Notes: generated by a model not told the origin, from the letters alone. A DNA stretch of 24,867 bases from an uncultured Collinsella sp. (GCA_902478995.1 CABSNF010000030.1:1-24867); one strand, 5' to 3'. Shown: positions 14,088 through 21,460, counted from the stretch's first letter. A program made the numbers and translations.

Positions 14088-14411
14088 ATGAGGCGATGCC
14101 GACAGACTGCCGTTTATAGTCCCGGTGGGTGTGGATGCGGCTTGTTGTTGCTTCCGGTTATTGCTGTGAGCATTGGCGTGATGTTTGCACTTGCCGGGCT
14201 GGCCGCAGCGGCGCTCGTGCTGTTGATTGTGGCTATTGGCGTGACGATTTGGCTTTGCCGCAATCGCGAGCAACGTCGTGCCGATGGTAAAACCAATGCC
14301 GGCTGGGTCGTCTTCCTGGTCATTGCGTACCCACTGAGTGTCGGCTACCTGGTGTTCTTTGTCCTGCTGATGATTAGTGCCTTTACCGGGGAATCCGTCA
14401 CGGTGGGTTGA
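14088..14411 (+). CDS. small multi-pass membrane protein, unknown
   Basis: Not a recognised family. The 107-residue protein has a Cys/Gly-rich lead (SPGGCGCG, 11-18), then hydrophobic segments at about 18-38, 40-56 and 73-98, separated by a basic, cytoplasmic-looking loop (CRNREQRRADGK). I chose ATG 14088 because GGAG lies 5 nt upstream; a GTG at 14058 overlapping the higA stop codon has no ribosome site. The 30-nt gap after higA suggests co-transcription, so it may be functionally linked, but it bears no resemblance to a known toxin. Confidence 0.65.
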   Translation: MRRCRQTAVYSPGGCGCGLLLLPVIAVSIGVMFALAGLAAAALVLLIVAIGVTIWLCRNREQRRADGKTNAGWVVFLVIAYPLSVGYLVFFVLLMISAFTGESVTVG

Positions 14412-14516
14412 TGCGCTGCCAGCAGACGGTCGCGCAAAGTGCGTTTGCTCGGCGTTTGGATAACTGCATTGGCCGTTTACCGCAACCTTAGCTCTCAGCT
14501 AATGAATTCAAATTCA

Positions 14517-14570
14517 ATCCTTCCTACGATGTGCTGTGTGCCGGCGCGGTAGCCGGATCGTAGGAAGGAT
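14517..14570 (+). promoter_or_regulatory. 14-bp hairpin sequestering a ribosome binding site
   Basis: ATCCTTCCTACGAT (14517-14530) is the exact complement of ATCGTAGGAAGGAT (14557-14570), with an inner CCGGC/GCCGG stem (14541-14545, 14552-14556). The right arm holds the AGGAAGG ribosome site of the lipoprotein, which starts 2 nt later. A second palindrome, TTAGCT-CTC-AGCTAA, lies at 14488-14502. Confidence 0.8.
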
Positions 14571-14572
14571 GC

Positions 14573-15118
14573 ATGATGAATAAGCTCGAAAACGAAGTGC
14601 TGCTGAGCCGTCGCGCTGCACTTGGCGCATTCGCCACCGTCGCTTTGGGGACTGCCGGTCTTCTTGCCGGTTGCGGTAGCGATAAGGCGACCGTCACCGA
14701 GGATGCCGACAATGGCGACAAGAAGGAAGAGACGAAGAAGGAAGAGCAGCCTACGACTGACCTGGCTGTTGGCACGACGGTGACCACGACTGCTGGCCTT
14801 TCCGTCGTCGTCGATTCCGTCCAGCCCGGTCTCACAAATTATGACGGTTCGACCATGACGGGTATTCACGTCACGTACGTCAACAATGGCGATGAGGGCG
14901 CGGACTACAATATCTACGACTGGAAGGGCGAGGACGCCAACGGTGCTCAGCAGAACCAGGGTTATTACAGCGAGGGCTCCGATGAACTGCAGTCTGGCAC
15001 CCTTGCCGCCGGTGGCTCCGTGGCGGGCAATATCTACTTTGATGGTGACATCAAGAAGGCTCTCTATTTTGCCAACATGTTTGATAAATCTGCCACTGCA
15101 AGCTGGGTGCTGGCCTAG
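14573..15118 (+). CDS. twin-arginine-type lipoprotein, DUF4352-like domain
   Basis: A 181-residue exported lipoprotein. The N-terminus has SRRAALG (Arg13-Arg14, Tat-like), a hydrophobic core, and the lipobox LAGC with the lipidated Cys34. A charged linker of Lys, Glu and Asp (about 36-62) follows, then a beta-rich domain (about 65-181: GLSVVVDSVQPG, GIHVTYVNNGDEGADYNIYDWKGED, VAGNIYFDGDIK) resembling DUF4352 / immunoglobulin-like lipoproteins. Its role is unknown. Starts at 14573 or 14576 (ATGATG). Its ribosome site is buried in a 14-bp hairpin. It leads the HTH and kinase genes and is probably co-transcribed with them. Confidence 0.82.
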   Translation: MMNKLENEVLLSRRAALGAFATVALGTAGLLAGCGSDKATVTEDADNGDKKEETKKEEQPTTDLAVGTTVTTTAGLSVVVDSVQPGLTNYDGSTMTGIHVTYVNNGDEGADYNIYDWKGEDANGAQQNQGYYSEGSDELQSGTLAAGGSVAGNIYFDGDIKKALYFANMFDKSATASWVLA

Positions 15119-15157
15119 CATGTCGCTACCGTTGCGCCGTATGGGAGGTGAGGTCGT

Positions 15158-15580
15158 GTGCCCGATAAAAAGCTGACTGACGAGTTGCTCAACGAGCTCC
15201 TTGATGCGCCGAGTATCGATGACTATATCAAGGAACACGACTTTGCCGCCCCGTCGCTTTCGGATTACTTAAAGCAGTTGCTGCAAGAGAAGGGGCTCGA
15301 GCGTTCGCGCGTGGTGCGCATGGCCGACCTCAACGAGACCTTTAGCTATCAGATCTTTACCGGTTCGCGCAATCCGAGCCGCAATAAGGTGCTGCAGATT
15401 GCCTTTGCAATGGCGTTATCGATGAAGGAGACCAACCGCGCCCTGACGGCTGCCGGAGTGAGCGTTCTCAACTGCAAGGACCGTCGCGACGCAATCATTA
15501 TCTTTTGCATCGACCGTGGCTGTAGCCTCCAAAAGGTCAATGAAGAGCTGTATCGCTTTGGCGAGGAGACGGTGAGTTAG
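15158..15580 (+). CDS. small XRE-like HTH protein paired with the kinase
   Basis: A 140-residue protein. The helical N-terminus (LTDELLNELLDAPSIDDYI) precedes a degenerate helix-turn-helix (LKQLLQEKGLERSRVVRMADLNETFSYQIFTG with SRNPSRNKVLQIA), then ETNRALTAAGVSVL and a C-terminal helical tail rich in hydrophobic residues (RRDAIIIFCIDRG, VNEELYRFGEE). I recall similar proteins encoded directly upstream of Ser/Thr kinases in gut Firmicutes and Actinobacteria, but their function is not established as far as I know. The start is GTG 15158 with GGAGGTGAGG upstream. It follows the lipoprotein by 39 nt. Confidence 0.75.
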   Translation: MPDKKLTDELLNELLDAPSIDDYIKEHDFAAPSLSDYLKQLLQEKGLERSRVVRMADLNETFSYQIFTGSRNPSRNKVLQIAFAMALSMKETNRALTAAGVSVLNCKDRRDAIIIFCIDRGCSLQKVNEELYRFGEETVS

Positions 15581-15629
15581 CGGCCGATGGCTGAGCTGGC
15601 TGTTGCCGAAACAACTATGCGAACGAACG

Positions 15630-15659
15630 GGGTGCGGACACCATGGGGTGTCCGCACCC
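15630..15659 (+). promoter_or_regulatory. 13-bp hairpin just upstream of the kinase start
   Basis: GGGTGCGGACACC (15630-15642) pairs perfectly with GGTGTCCGCACCC (15647-15659) around an ATGG loop, ending 6 nt before the kinase ATG at 15666. There is no T tract after it, and no good ribosome site is seen, so it is more likely a translational or RNA-stability element than a terminator. Confidence 0.7.
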
Positions 15660-15665
15660 TGCGTT

Positions 15666-17093
15666 ATGATGGACGCTATGGATACTCAGAGCCCAACATA
15701 TTCCGATGACGAGCTGACTACTTCACTTGTCGAGCATTTGGCGTCGCTCGACCGCGATGACAGCTATCGTGTGGAGCGCGTGCTCAAGTGCTCGGATGTC
15801 GAGACGACCGAACTCGTCTATTTTGAGGGCTCTGGCGGCGGGTCTCTCGGTCCCTTTGTCCGCAAGTGCATCGATGCTTCGGCGCAGATTGGCGGAGCGT
15901 ACGAGCGTCTGTTTGCGGCCCAGCGCGCCGGTCGTCGTTTTGAGCACTTGCCCCGAATCGTCGATTGCCGCCGTGTGGGCGACGAGCTTGACGTGGTGAT
16001 GGAGTATGTCGAAGGCGAGACACTCGAGGCGTTGGTGGGACGCTTGGGGGCGACGCCCGATTATGCCCGCGGGCTGTATCCCGTTCTGTGTGAAGCGGTG
16101 GGCGAGCTGCATGCTGGTTTTGCAGCTGCGGGGGAGCCGGGGGTGCCGGTAATCCACCGCGACCTTAAACCCTCGAACATCATCGTATCGGGCGTGAGGT
16201 ATGCGGCCGATGCCGGCATGATCTTCTCGTCGCTGGTGATTATTGACCTGGGAATCGCGCGCGTTTGGCGCGATGGCGCCGACGCCGACACCGTCAAGTT
16301 TGGCACGCGTTCCTATGCGCCGCCCGAGCAGTTTGGGTTTGGGCAGACGAGCGTCCGCAGCGATATTTACGCGCTTGGCGCGCTGCTGTTCTTTTGCCTG
16401 ACGGGGGATGATCCCAAACCGGGGCGTGACATGCGCGAGCAATGCGAGGCGCACGGCATTCCCGTTCCGCTGGCGGATGTGATTTGCATGGCGATGGCGC
16501 TCGATCCCGCCAAGCGCTTTGCGAGCGCAAAGGCGTTGGGCAATGCTGCGCGCGCAGCGTACGACTTGTGCGCCCCTGTGTCGTCGCTCATAACGGCTCC
16601 TGCCGCCGCCGTGTCCCGGACCGCGGTGCCGCAAGTGCATCGGGCGCAACAACCGGTTGCCCCTGCGCTTTCGCCTTCTGCAGGTCGGTATTCGGCTATC
16701 TCGCCCTCGGCGTTCGAGTCCTTGGCGTCCAAATGTGCGCGTCTGCCCTCGCGTATCCCCGAGTCCGTGGGGCGCATATGGAATGGATGCGTCTATGCGA
16801 CAACATTGTTGCTGCTGATGGGCAGCCATTTTGCGGTATTTACGCCAACGGGCGAAAACCGAAACTATCCAACGTGGTTTTTGGCGCTTGAGTATTTCTT
16901 TATGGTCGATGGCCTGGTGCTGCTCATTGCATTCGGAATGCTCGACCGGCGTAGGCTTCGACGTCGCTTTCCCGTGCTCGATCGGTATCGGGGGAGTGCT
17001 TTTGTCGAACTATGGTTCAAGGCGCTCGGGTTTATGTTTGCCGTCATGTGCGTTGTCGTCGTCATCGGCAACGCGACGGGTGTCGTCTCCTAG
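15666..17093 (+). CDS. membrane-anchored Ser/Thr protein kinase
   Basis: About 475 residues: a Hanks-type kinase domain (about 35-310) and a C-terminal membrane part. The glycine loop is unusual (EGSGGGSLGPFVRK, whose Lys should be the ATP lysine). The hinge is VMEYVEGETLE, the catalytic loop HRDLKPSN (Asp166, Lys168, Asn171), and the metal motif is DLG (Asp194) rather than DFG. The activation segment is FGTRSYAPPEQFGFGQTSVRSDIYALG. A linker of about 55 residues leads to three hydrophobic helices near 373-391, 405-427 and 449-475, with no extracellular sensor domain. ATGs at 15666, 15669 and 15678 are all possible starts; none has a strong ribosome site. A terminator follows at 17103. Confidence 0.85.
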   Translation: MMDAMDTQSPTYSDDELTTSLVEHLASLDRDDSYRVERVLKCSDVETTELVYFEGSGGGSLGPFVRKCIDASAQIGGAYERLFAAQRAGRRFEHLPRIVDCRRVGDELDVVMEYVEGETLEALVGRLGATPDYARGLYPVLCEAVGELHAGFAAAGEPGVPVIHRDLKPSNIIVSGVRYAADAGMIFSSLVIIDLGIARVWRDGADADTVKFGTRSYAPPEQFGFGQTSVRSDIYALGALLFFCLTGDDPKPGRDMREQCEAHGIPVPLADVICMAMALDPAKRFASAKALGNAARAAYDLCAPVSSLITAPAAAVSRTAVPQVHRAQQPVAPALSPSAGRYSAISPSAFESLASKCARLPSRIPESVGRIWNGCVYATTLLLLMGSHFAVFTPTGENRNYPTWFLALEYFFMVDGLVLLIAFGMLDRRRLRRRFPVLDRYRGSAFVELWFKALGFMFAVMCVVVVIGNATGVVS

Positions 17094-17100
17094 ATATATG

Positions 17101-17126
17101 AAAAAGGGCCCCGTCTGGGGCCCTTT
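17101..17126. terminator. bidirectional terminator, kinase / cell-wall hydrolase
   Basis: AAAGGGCCCC (17103-17112), loop GTCT, GGGGCCCTTT (17117-17126). The flanking A5 on the left becomes T5 on the minus strand, so it is the stronger terminator for the convergent hydrolase gene and a weaker one (T3) for the kinase. Confidence 0.85.
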
Positions 17127-17145
17127 GCAGTTGAGTCTTGCGAGT

Positions 17146-18279
17146 CTAAATGCGGTTCATCTGGGAAGCGACCTTGTTGTACCAGTCCTGCCACGTAGGC
17201 GGGCAGTACTTCTTGGCGGCCGCCGGGGTGAGCGTGGAGCCATAGTTGGCGCCCAGGTAGGCAACGTGGGCGGAGACGCCCTCGCTCCAGCTACCAAAGC
17301 TACGCCAACCACCGCCGCGGGCACTCCAGCCCCAGGCGTTATAGGAGCCGGCGCAATAGAGGCCCTTGCTGCTCTCGATGCAGGCGATGGCGGGGGACCA
17401 ACGGGGATCGACGCCGGTATTCCAAGCGGCGACGGCAAAGTTATAGCCCTGGCCTGCCATGGGGGAACCGGCAAGGTAGTTGTCGATGCGGCTCGTCCAC
17501 TCGTTAATGAACGAGTCGTAATCGGAATTGCCGCTGTTGGAGTTGTTCACCGTGGTGTCGATGGTGGTGTTGGAGTTGGTTGCCTGACTGTTGGAGTTAT
17601 TGCCGCTCACGCCGGTACCCGAGATCTTCTCGGCGGCAGCGGCCTTGTCGGCCTCGAGCTTTGCCAGCTCGGCAGCATTTTCCTGCTCGGCCTTTGCCTG
17701 CGCCTCGCTGCGGAGCTGCTGAGCCTGCGCCAGTGCATCCTCGGCATTTTTCTGCTCGCCCTCGAGTTGAGACTTGGCCTGCTCGAGCTCGGTTTTGTTC
17801 TGTTCGAGCTCGGTCTGCATCTTGTTAAGCTCTTCGATCTCGTCGACGCTCGAGCTTGTAATCTGGTTGGTGTATTTGCAGGTCGTGATAAAGTCGCCCA
17901 AACTCTGCGTGTTCACCAGGAAGCTTACGATGGGGCTGGTGCCCTTCTGGTACTTATACAGATCGCGCATGGCGGAGCTTGCCTTGGCCTGCTGCTCGGG
18001 TAGCTCGGCCTCAATCTTATCGATGTTCGCCTCATTGGAGTCGATCTGCTTTTGCAGATCCTCGAGCTTGGTTCGGGCGTCATTGTAGGCGCTCGTAGCG
18101 TCCTCGATTTTTTTCTGGGCGGCGGAAAGCTGATCCTGCGTTGCCTGCGAGGCGGCATAGGCCGCGACGGGGGAGAGCATCGGCGTGGCCGTCAGCGCTA
18201 CGGCGAGTGCGGCGCTCGTGATGATGCGAGCCGGCTTCGACGCGATGAGCGCTGCAGTGCGATGGTTCGAATGCTGCAT
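17146..18279 (-). CDS. PcsB-like coiled-coil cell-wall hydrolase
   Basis: A secreted protein of 377 residues. The signal peptide covers about 1-42 (hydrophobic core ITSAALAVALTATPML, cleavage after AAYA). Residues 45-215 are a long coiled coil of the PcsB/CwlO N-terminal type (QLSAAQKKIEDATSAYNDA, LQKQIDSNEANIDKIE, AELPEQQAKASSAMRDLYKY). An Asn/Ser/Thr-rich linker (about 215-255) leads to a C-terminal lysozyme-like domain (about 265-377) with a candidate catalytic Glu in ACIESSKGLYC and the conserved NAWGWSARGGGW. The likely role is peptidoglycan cleavage at division, with the coil as a regulatory module. ATG 18279 has AGGG 6 nt upstream; ATG 18294 is possible but lacks a ribosome site. Confidence 0.82.
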   Translation of the reverse strand: MQHSNHRTAALIASKPARIITSAALAVALTATPMLSPVAAYAASQATQDQLSAAQKKIEDATSAYNDARTKLEDLQKQIDSNEANIDKIEAELPEQQAKASSAMRDLYKYQKGTSPIVSFLVNTQSLGDFITTCKYTNQITSSSVDEIEELNKMQTELEQNKTELEQAKSQLEGEQKNAEDALAQAQQLRSEAQAKAEQENAAELAKLEADKAAAAEKISGTGVSGNNSNSQATNSNTTIDTTVNNSNSGNSDYDSFINEWTSRIDNYLAGSPMAGQGYNFAVAAWNTGVDPRWSPAIACIESSKGLYCAGSYNAWGWSARGGGWRSFGSWSEGVSAHVAYLGANYGSTLTPAAAKKYCPPTWQDWYNKVASQMNRI

Positions 18280-18299
18280 CCAGTCCCTCTGCAATCAAT

Positions 18300-18513
18300 C
18301 GTAGGTTATTGGTCGAGGTGTATTCTACTACTGCTTTCGACCTCAACTTGAACCTTAAAGGTTCTAAAGGGTCAAGTTGAACTTGAGGCTTTGGCCTTGA
18401 CCTGCGGGAATGGTGAATTGTTGAGAAACCATAGAGTTCAACTTTAACGTTACGGCACCCTGTTTGTGAAGGTTTTTGGCTGTAAAAGCTACCTTAACGT
18501 GGGATTTTTGCAA
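18300..18513. promoter_or_regulatory. palindrome-rich intergenic region upstream of the cell-wall hydrolase
   Basis: GAACCTT-A-AAGGTTC (18350-18364) and TCAAGTTGAACTTGA (18372-18386) are perfect odd-length palindromes; TCAACTTGA (18343-18351) is also the complement of 18372-18380. A further GTTCAACTTTAACG lies near 18436-18449. The pattern resembles MerR-family operators, and the region would carry the minus-strand promoter of the hydrolase. I could not assign a firm -10. Confidence 0.5.
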
Positions 18514-19146
18514 CTACAGGGTTCCTTCGCGACGAGCCTGCTCAACCTCTTTGAGTGCCTCGGCGGGAGTGAAGGAACAGGTGCCGTCGCCGAGCCTGAC
18601 CACCTGGACGTCGTCACCGACATGGACTTCTCCGCCCTGCAGCACGACGCCAAAAATGCCCTCGTGGGGGAAGATGCAGTCGCCGGCGAGATAGTAGATG
18701 GCACAGCGGGTGTGGCAGACTTTGCCGATCTGGCTGATTTCGACGAGTACTTCGTTGCCGAGCTTGAGCTGCGTTCCCAGAGGGAGCGAGAGCAGGTTGA
18801 TGCCCTGGGTTGTGAAGTTCTCGCCAAAGTCGCCCTCGTGCACATCGAGCCCGCGCGCCTGCGCCGTCTGGATAGACTCTGCAGCTAAAAAGGAGACCTG
18901 ACGGTGCCAATGCCCGGCGTGCGCATCGGAGGCGAGGCCAAACTGCTCGATGACGGTGTCGTGCCCGTCGGCGACGGGTGACTTACGCGTGCCTTTGTGC
19001 TCCGACGTGTTGATTGAGACGATGCGGGCAGGCCCGTTGTAAGCATCGTTTGCGGTGCGTAGGGGAGCTGCCGTCTGGGCACGATCCGCAAGTTCGCGCT
19101 TTGCGGCGTCAATGATGGGGTTGTTGATCGGATGAGCCTGGGGCAC
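18514..19146 (-). CDS. MOSC domain protein
   Basis: A 210-residue protein built on a MOSC domain (the beta-rich domain of molybdenum cofactor sulfurase C-termini). Visible motifs are GLASDAHAGHWHRQVSFLA, GDFGENFTTQGI, LPLGTQLKLGNEVLVEISQIGK and the conserved Cys pair CHTRC, the probable sulfur-carrying or metal-binding site, then GIFGVVLQGGEVHVGD. Roughly the first 37 residues are an extra, probably helical lead. The start is a GTG at 19144-19146 with AAAGGTG 5 nt upstream; no nearby ATG fits. No molybdenum cofactor genes are in the window, so the substrate is unknown. Confidence 0.87.
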   Translation of the reverse strand: MPQAHPINNPIIDAAKRELADRAQTAAPLRTANDAYNGPARIVSINTSEHKGTRKSPVADGHDTVIEQFGLASDAHAGHWHRQVSFLAAESIQTAQARGLDVHEGDFGENFTTQGINLLSLPLGTQLKLGNEVLVEISQIGKVCHTRCAIYYLAGDCIFPHEGIFGVVLQGGEVHVGDDVQVVRLGDGTCSFTPAEALKEVEQARREGTL

Positions 19147-19365
19147 GGTGCACCTTTCGACGGGGCGGGCAATATGCTGAATCCTATAACAACGGTGGGT
19201 TCATTGCCCGTTGTCGTACGCCGGTGATTGCCGCCTTCGTGCTGACAATTACGCCGATTGCCATAGATACGGTGGAGCTTTGGGTGCCGGCGGCTCGGCA
19301 CGCTAGAATAAATCAGTTGCACAAAGACCGCCCGTCGTGTGGGCAGTTCTAGATAGGAAGTTTCC
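19147..19365. promoter_or_regulatory. divergent promoter region, MOSC / ATP-grasp
   Basis: For the plus strand, TTGGGT (19280-19285), 18-nt spacer and TAGAAT (19304-19309) form a plausible promoter about 55 nt before the ATP-grasp start. Two overlapping inverted repeats, CGGGCAAT/ATTGCCCG (19166-19173, 19203-19210) and ACAACGG/CCGTTGT (19189-19195, 19208-19214), lie on the MOSC side. Confidence 0.45.
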
Positions 19366-20622
19366 ATGGCATTGCAGTTTACAGAGCGCGAGTTTATCCC
19401 CGTGCTGCTCGGCGGCGACATCAACGCGTATTCGGTGGCGCGCGCTTTCTACGAGGAGTATCAGGTTAAGAGCCTGGTCTTTGGCAAGTACCAGACCGGC
19501 CCCGCGTATCGCAGCCAGATTATCGACTACACGCCCAACGTGGATATCGACACCATGCCGGTCATGATTGAGACCGTTAACGGCGTCGCACAGGCCAATC
19601 CTGATAAGAAGATTATTCTCATGGGCTGCGGCGACAACTACGTCGCGCTTGCCGCGCAGGCTCAGGACGCCGGCCAGCTTGCCTCGAACGTCATCGCGCC
19701 CTATGCGCCCTACAGCATGCTTGAGCAGTGCCAAAAGAAGGAGATCTTCTACGAGCTGTGCGAGAAGCACGGTGTGCCCTATCCGCACACGTTTACCTTT
19801 ACTATGGCGATGCTCAACGCTCAGGGTGAGGCTTCCGCCGAGGTGCTCGACCAGATCGACTTCCCCTTTCCGATGATTCTGAAGCCCTCTGACGGCATCA
19901 TGTGGTGGGAGCACGAGTTCGAGGGTCAGAAGAAGGCCTACGAGATTGCCGATCGCGCCGAGCTGGAACAAGTCATTCGCGATGTGTACGCCAGCGGCTA
20001 CACCGATGACCTCATCTTGCAGGACCGCGTGCCCGGCAACGACGAGTACATGCGCGTACTTACCAGTTATTCCGACCGCAACGGCAAGGTTCGCATGATG
20101 TGCCTGGGTCACGTGCTACTCGAGGAGCATCAGCCCCATGGTGTCGGCAACCACGCCTGCATCATCACTGAGCCCAACGACGAGCTCATGGATGGCGTGC
20201 GCAAGCTGCTTGAGGACCTTAAGTTTACGGGCTTCTCCAACTTCGACGTCAAGTACGACGAGCGCGATGGCTCGTTTAAGTTCTTTGACTTCAACACGCG
20301 TCAGGGACGCAGTAATTACTATGTCACTAATAGTGGCTTTAACGTTGCCAAATACGTGGTGGATGAGTACGTCTATAACCGCCCGTTTGAGCCGGAGTTT
20401 GTGACGGCGCAGGACGAGGCGCTGTGGATGGTCGTTCCTATGGGCGTCGTTGACAAGTATGTCAAGGACCCCGAGCTGCGTGCGAAGGCGCATCGTCTGG
20501 CCAAGGAGGGCAAGGCTGCCGATCCTTCGTTTATGAAGGGTGATTTTGTCTTTAACCGCTGGTTGCGCATGTGGCACACCAAGCTGCGTCATTTTAAGTT
20601 GTTCAAGACGTATTACAAGTAG
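19366..20622 (+). CDS. ATP-grasp ligase, probable D-aspartate ligase
   Basis: A 418-residue ATP-grasp carboxylate-amine ligase. The N-terminal pre-ATP-grasp domain begins IPVLLGGDINAYSVARAF, followed by KKIILMGCGDNY. The ATP-binding half has FPMILKPSDG with its ATP-contacting Lys, LILQDRVPGNDEYMRVL, HACIITEP, and the metal site FKFFDFNTRQGRSNYYV. The family includes D-aspartate ligase (Aslfm of Enterococcus faecium), which adds D-Asp to the stem peptide to form the cross-bridge. The aspartate-racemase-like gene 84 nt downstream supports D-Asp as substrate. AGGAAG is 5 nt before the ATG. Another amino acid ligase role is possible. Confidence 0.8.
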   Translation: MALQFTEREFIPVLLGGDINAYSVARAFYEEYQVKSLVFGKYQTGPAYRSQIIDYTPNVDIDTMPVMIETVNGVAQANPDKKIILMGCGDNYVALAAQAQDAGQLASNVIAPYAPYSMLEQCQKKEIFYELCEKHGVPYPHTFTFTMAMLNAQGEASAEVLDQIDFPFPMILKPSDGIMWWEHEFEGQKKAYEIADRAELEQVIRDVYASGYTDDLILQDRVPGNDEYMRVLTSYSDRNGKVRMMCLGHVLLEEHQPHGVGNHACIITEPNDELMDGVRKLLEDLKFTGFSNFDVKYDERDGSFKFFDFNTRQGRSNYYVTNSGFNVAKYVVDEYVYNRPFEPEFVTAQDEALWMVVPMGVVDKYVKDPELRAKAHRLAKEGKAADPSFMKGDFVFNRWLRMWHTKLRHFKLFKTYYK

Positions 20623-20631
20623 ATGAGCGCG

Positions 20632-20661
20632 GCGCCCGCCCGGTTTGCATCGGACGGGCGC
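20632..20661 (+). promoter_or_regulatory. intercistronic hairpin, ligase / racemase
   Basis: GCGCCCG-C-CCG (20632-20642) pairs with CGG-A-CGGGCGC (20651-20661), with one mismatch and a loop of about 8 nt. No T tract follows, so read-through into the racemase is expected; it may tune their ratio or mRNA stability. Confidence 0.5.
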
Positions 20662-20706
20662 GGATATGGTGCGAGCAATTGCGTGGGCGTCACCAAGGAG
20701 GCGGCG

Positions 20707-21453
20707 ATGGAAAAGCTGGGAGTTATCGGCGGCATGGGCGCCGAGGCCACGTCGTATTACTACGACCAGGTGGTACGTCATACGGCTGCTGCCTGTGATC
20801 AGGAGCATATCGACATGGTGGTGCTTTCCAAGTCGACCATGCCCGACCGTACGCTGGCCATCAAGACTGGCGAGCATGCCGAGCTGCTGGCGACCATGAA
20901 GGAGTGCGCTCAGGCGCTCGAGACGCTGGGCTGCGCGCACATAGCGATTCCCTGCAACACGTCGCACTACTTCTACGATCAGATTCAGTCGTTTACCAAG
21001 GTGCCGATTATCCACATGCCGCGCGAGTCGGTGCGCTATGCTCTGGCCGGCGCGGTGATGGGGGAGTGCGAGTTCGATCCAAACCTGAGCATGCCGGCCG
21101 AGCCGGTGCGCAAGATCGGCATCATGGGCACCGACGGTACCGTGGGCGCAGACGTCTATGGGCGCGAATGTGAGACCGCGGGCGTTGAGGTCGTCTATCC
21201 CAGCGAAAAGCGTCAGGCCGACGTGATGTCGCTCATTTACGACGATGTGAAGGCCGGGCGCGAACCCGATATGGATAAGTTCGACCGCGTGATGTGGGAG
21301 TTCGCCCGCAGCGGCTGCGACCGCGTCATCCTGGCCTGCACGGAGCTTTCGGTGTTGCAGAAGTATCGCGAGATGCCCGAGATCACCCTCGATGCGATGG
21401 ATGTCCTGGTGCGCGAGTCCATCATTCGCAGCGGTGTCCCCTACCGCCTGTAG
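20707..21453 (+). CDS. aspartate/glutamate racemase family protein
   Basis: Cofactor-independent amino acid racemase of the Asp/Glu family (248 residues), with both catalytic cysteines in context: IPCNTSHYF in the first half and LACTELSVL in the second. The N-terminus KLGVIGGMGAEATSYYY is typical of aspartate racemase (RacD/RacX type). With the D-aspartate-ligase-like gene upstream, the likely job is to supply D-aspartate for peptidoglycan. AAGGAGG lies 5 nt before ATG 20707; the frame is open back to 20623 but has no ribosome site there. The last residues are followed by a repeat and a strong terminator. Confidence 0.88.
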   Translation: MEKLGVIGGMGAEATSYYYDQVVRHTAAACDQEHIDMVVLSKSTMPDRTLAIKTGEHAELLATMKECAQALETLGCAHIAIPCNTSHYFYDQIQSFTKVPIIHMPRESVRYALAGAVMGECEFDPNLSMPAEPVRKIGIMGTDGTVGADVYGRECETAGVEVVYPSEKRQADVMSLIYDDVKAGREPDMDKFDRVMWEFARSGCDRVILACTELSVLQKYREMPEITLDAMDVLVRESIIRSGVPYRL

Positions 21454-21460
21454 CCCTCGA

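Noticed and set aside
16831..18003. 390-codon plus-strand frame crossing the end of the kinase and the antisense of the cell-wall hydrolase
   Set aside because: It spans a terminator and two unrelated genes. The Gly/Val/Ala-rich stretch is the reverse of the coiled-coil coding sequence.
18348..18390. A MerR-type promoter with 19-bp spacer around the GAACCTTAAAGGTTC palindrome
   Set aside because: TTGACC lies at a suitable -35 position on the minus strand, but no TATAAT-like hexamer follows at 17-20 nt, so the promoter itself was not called.
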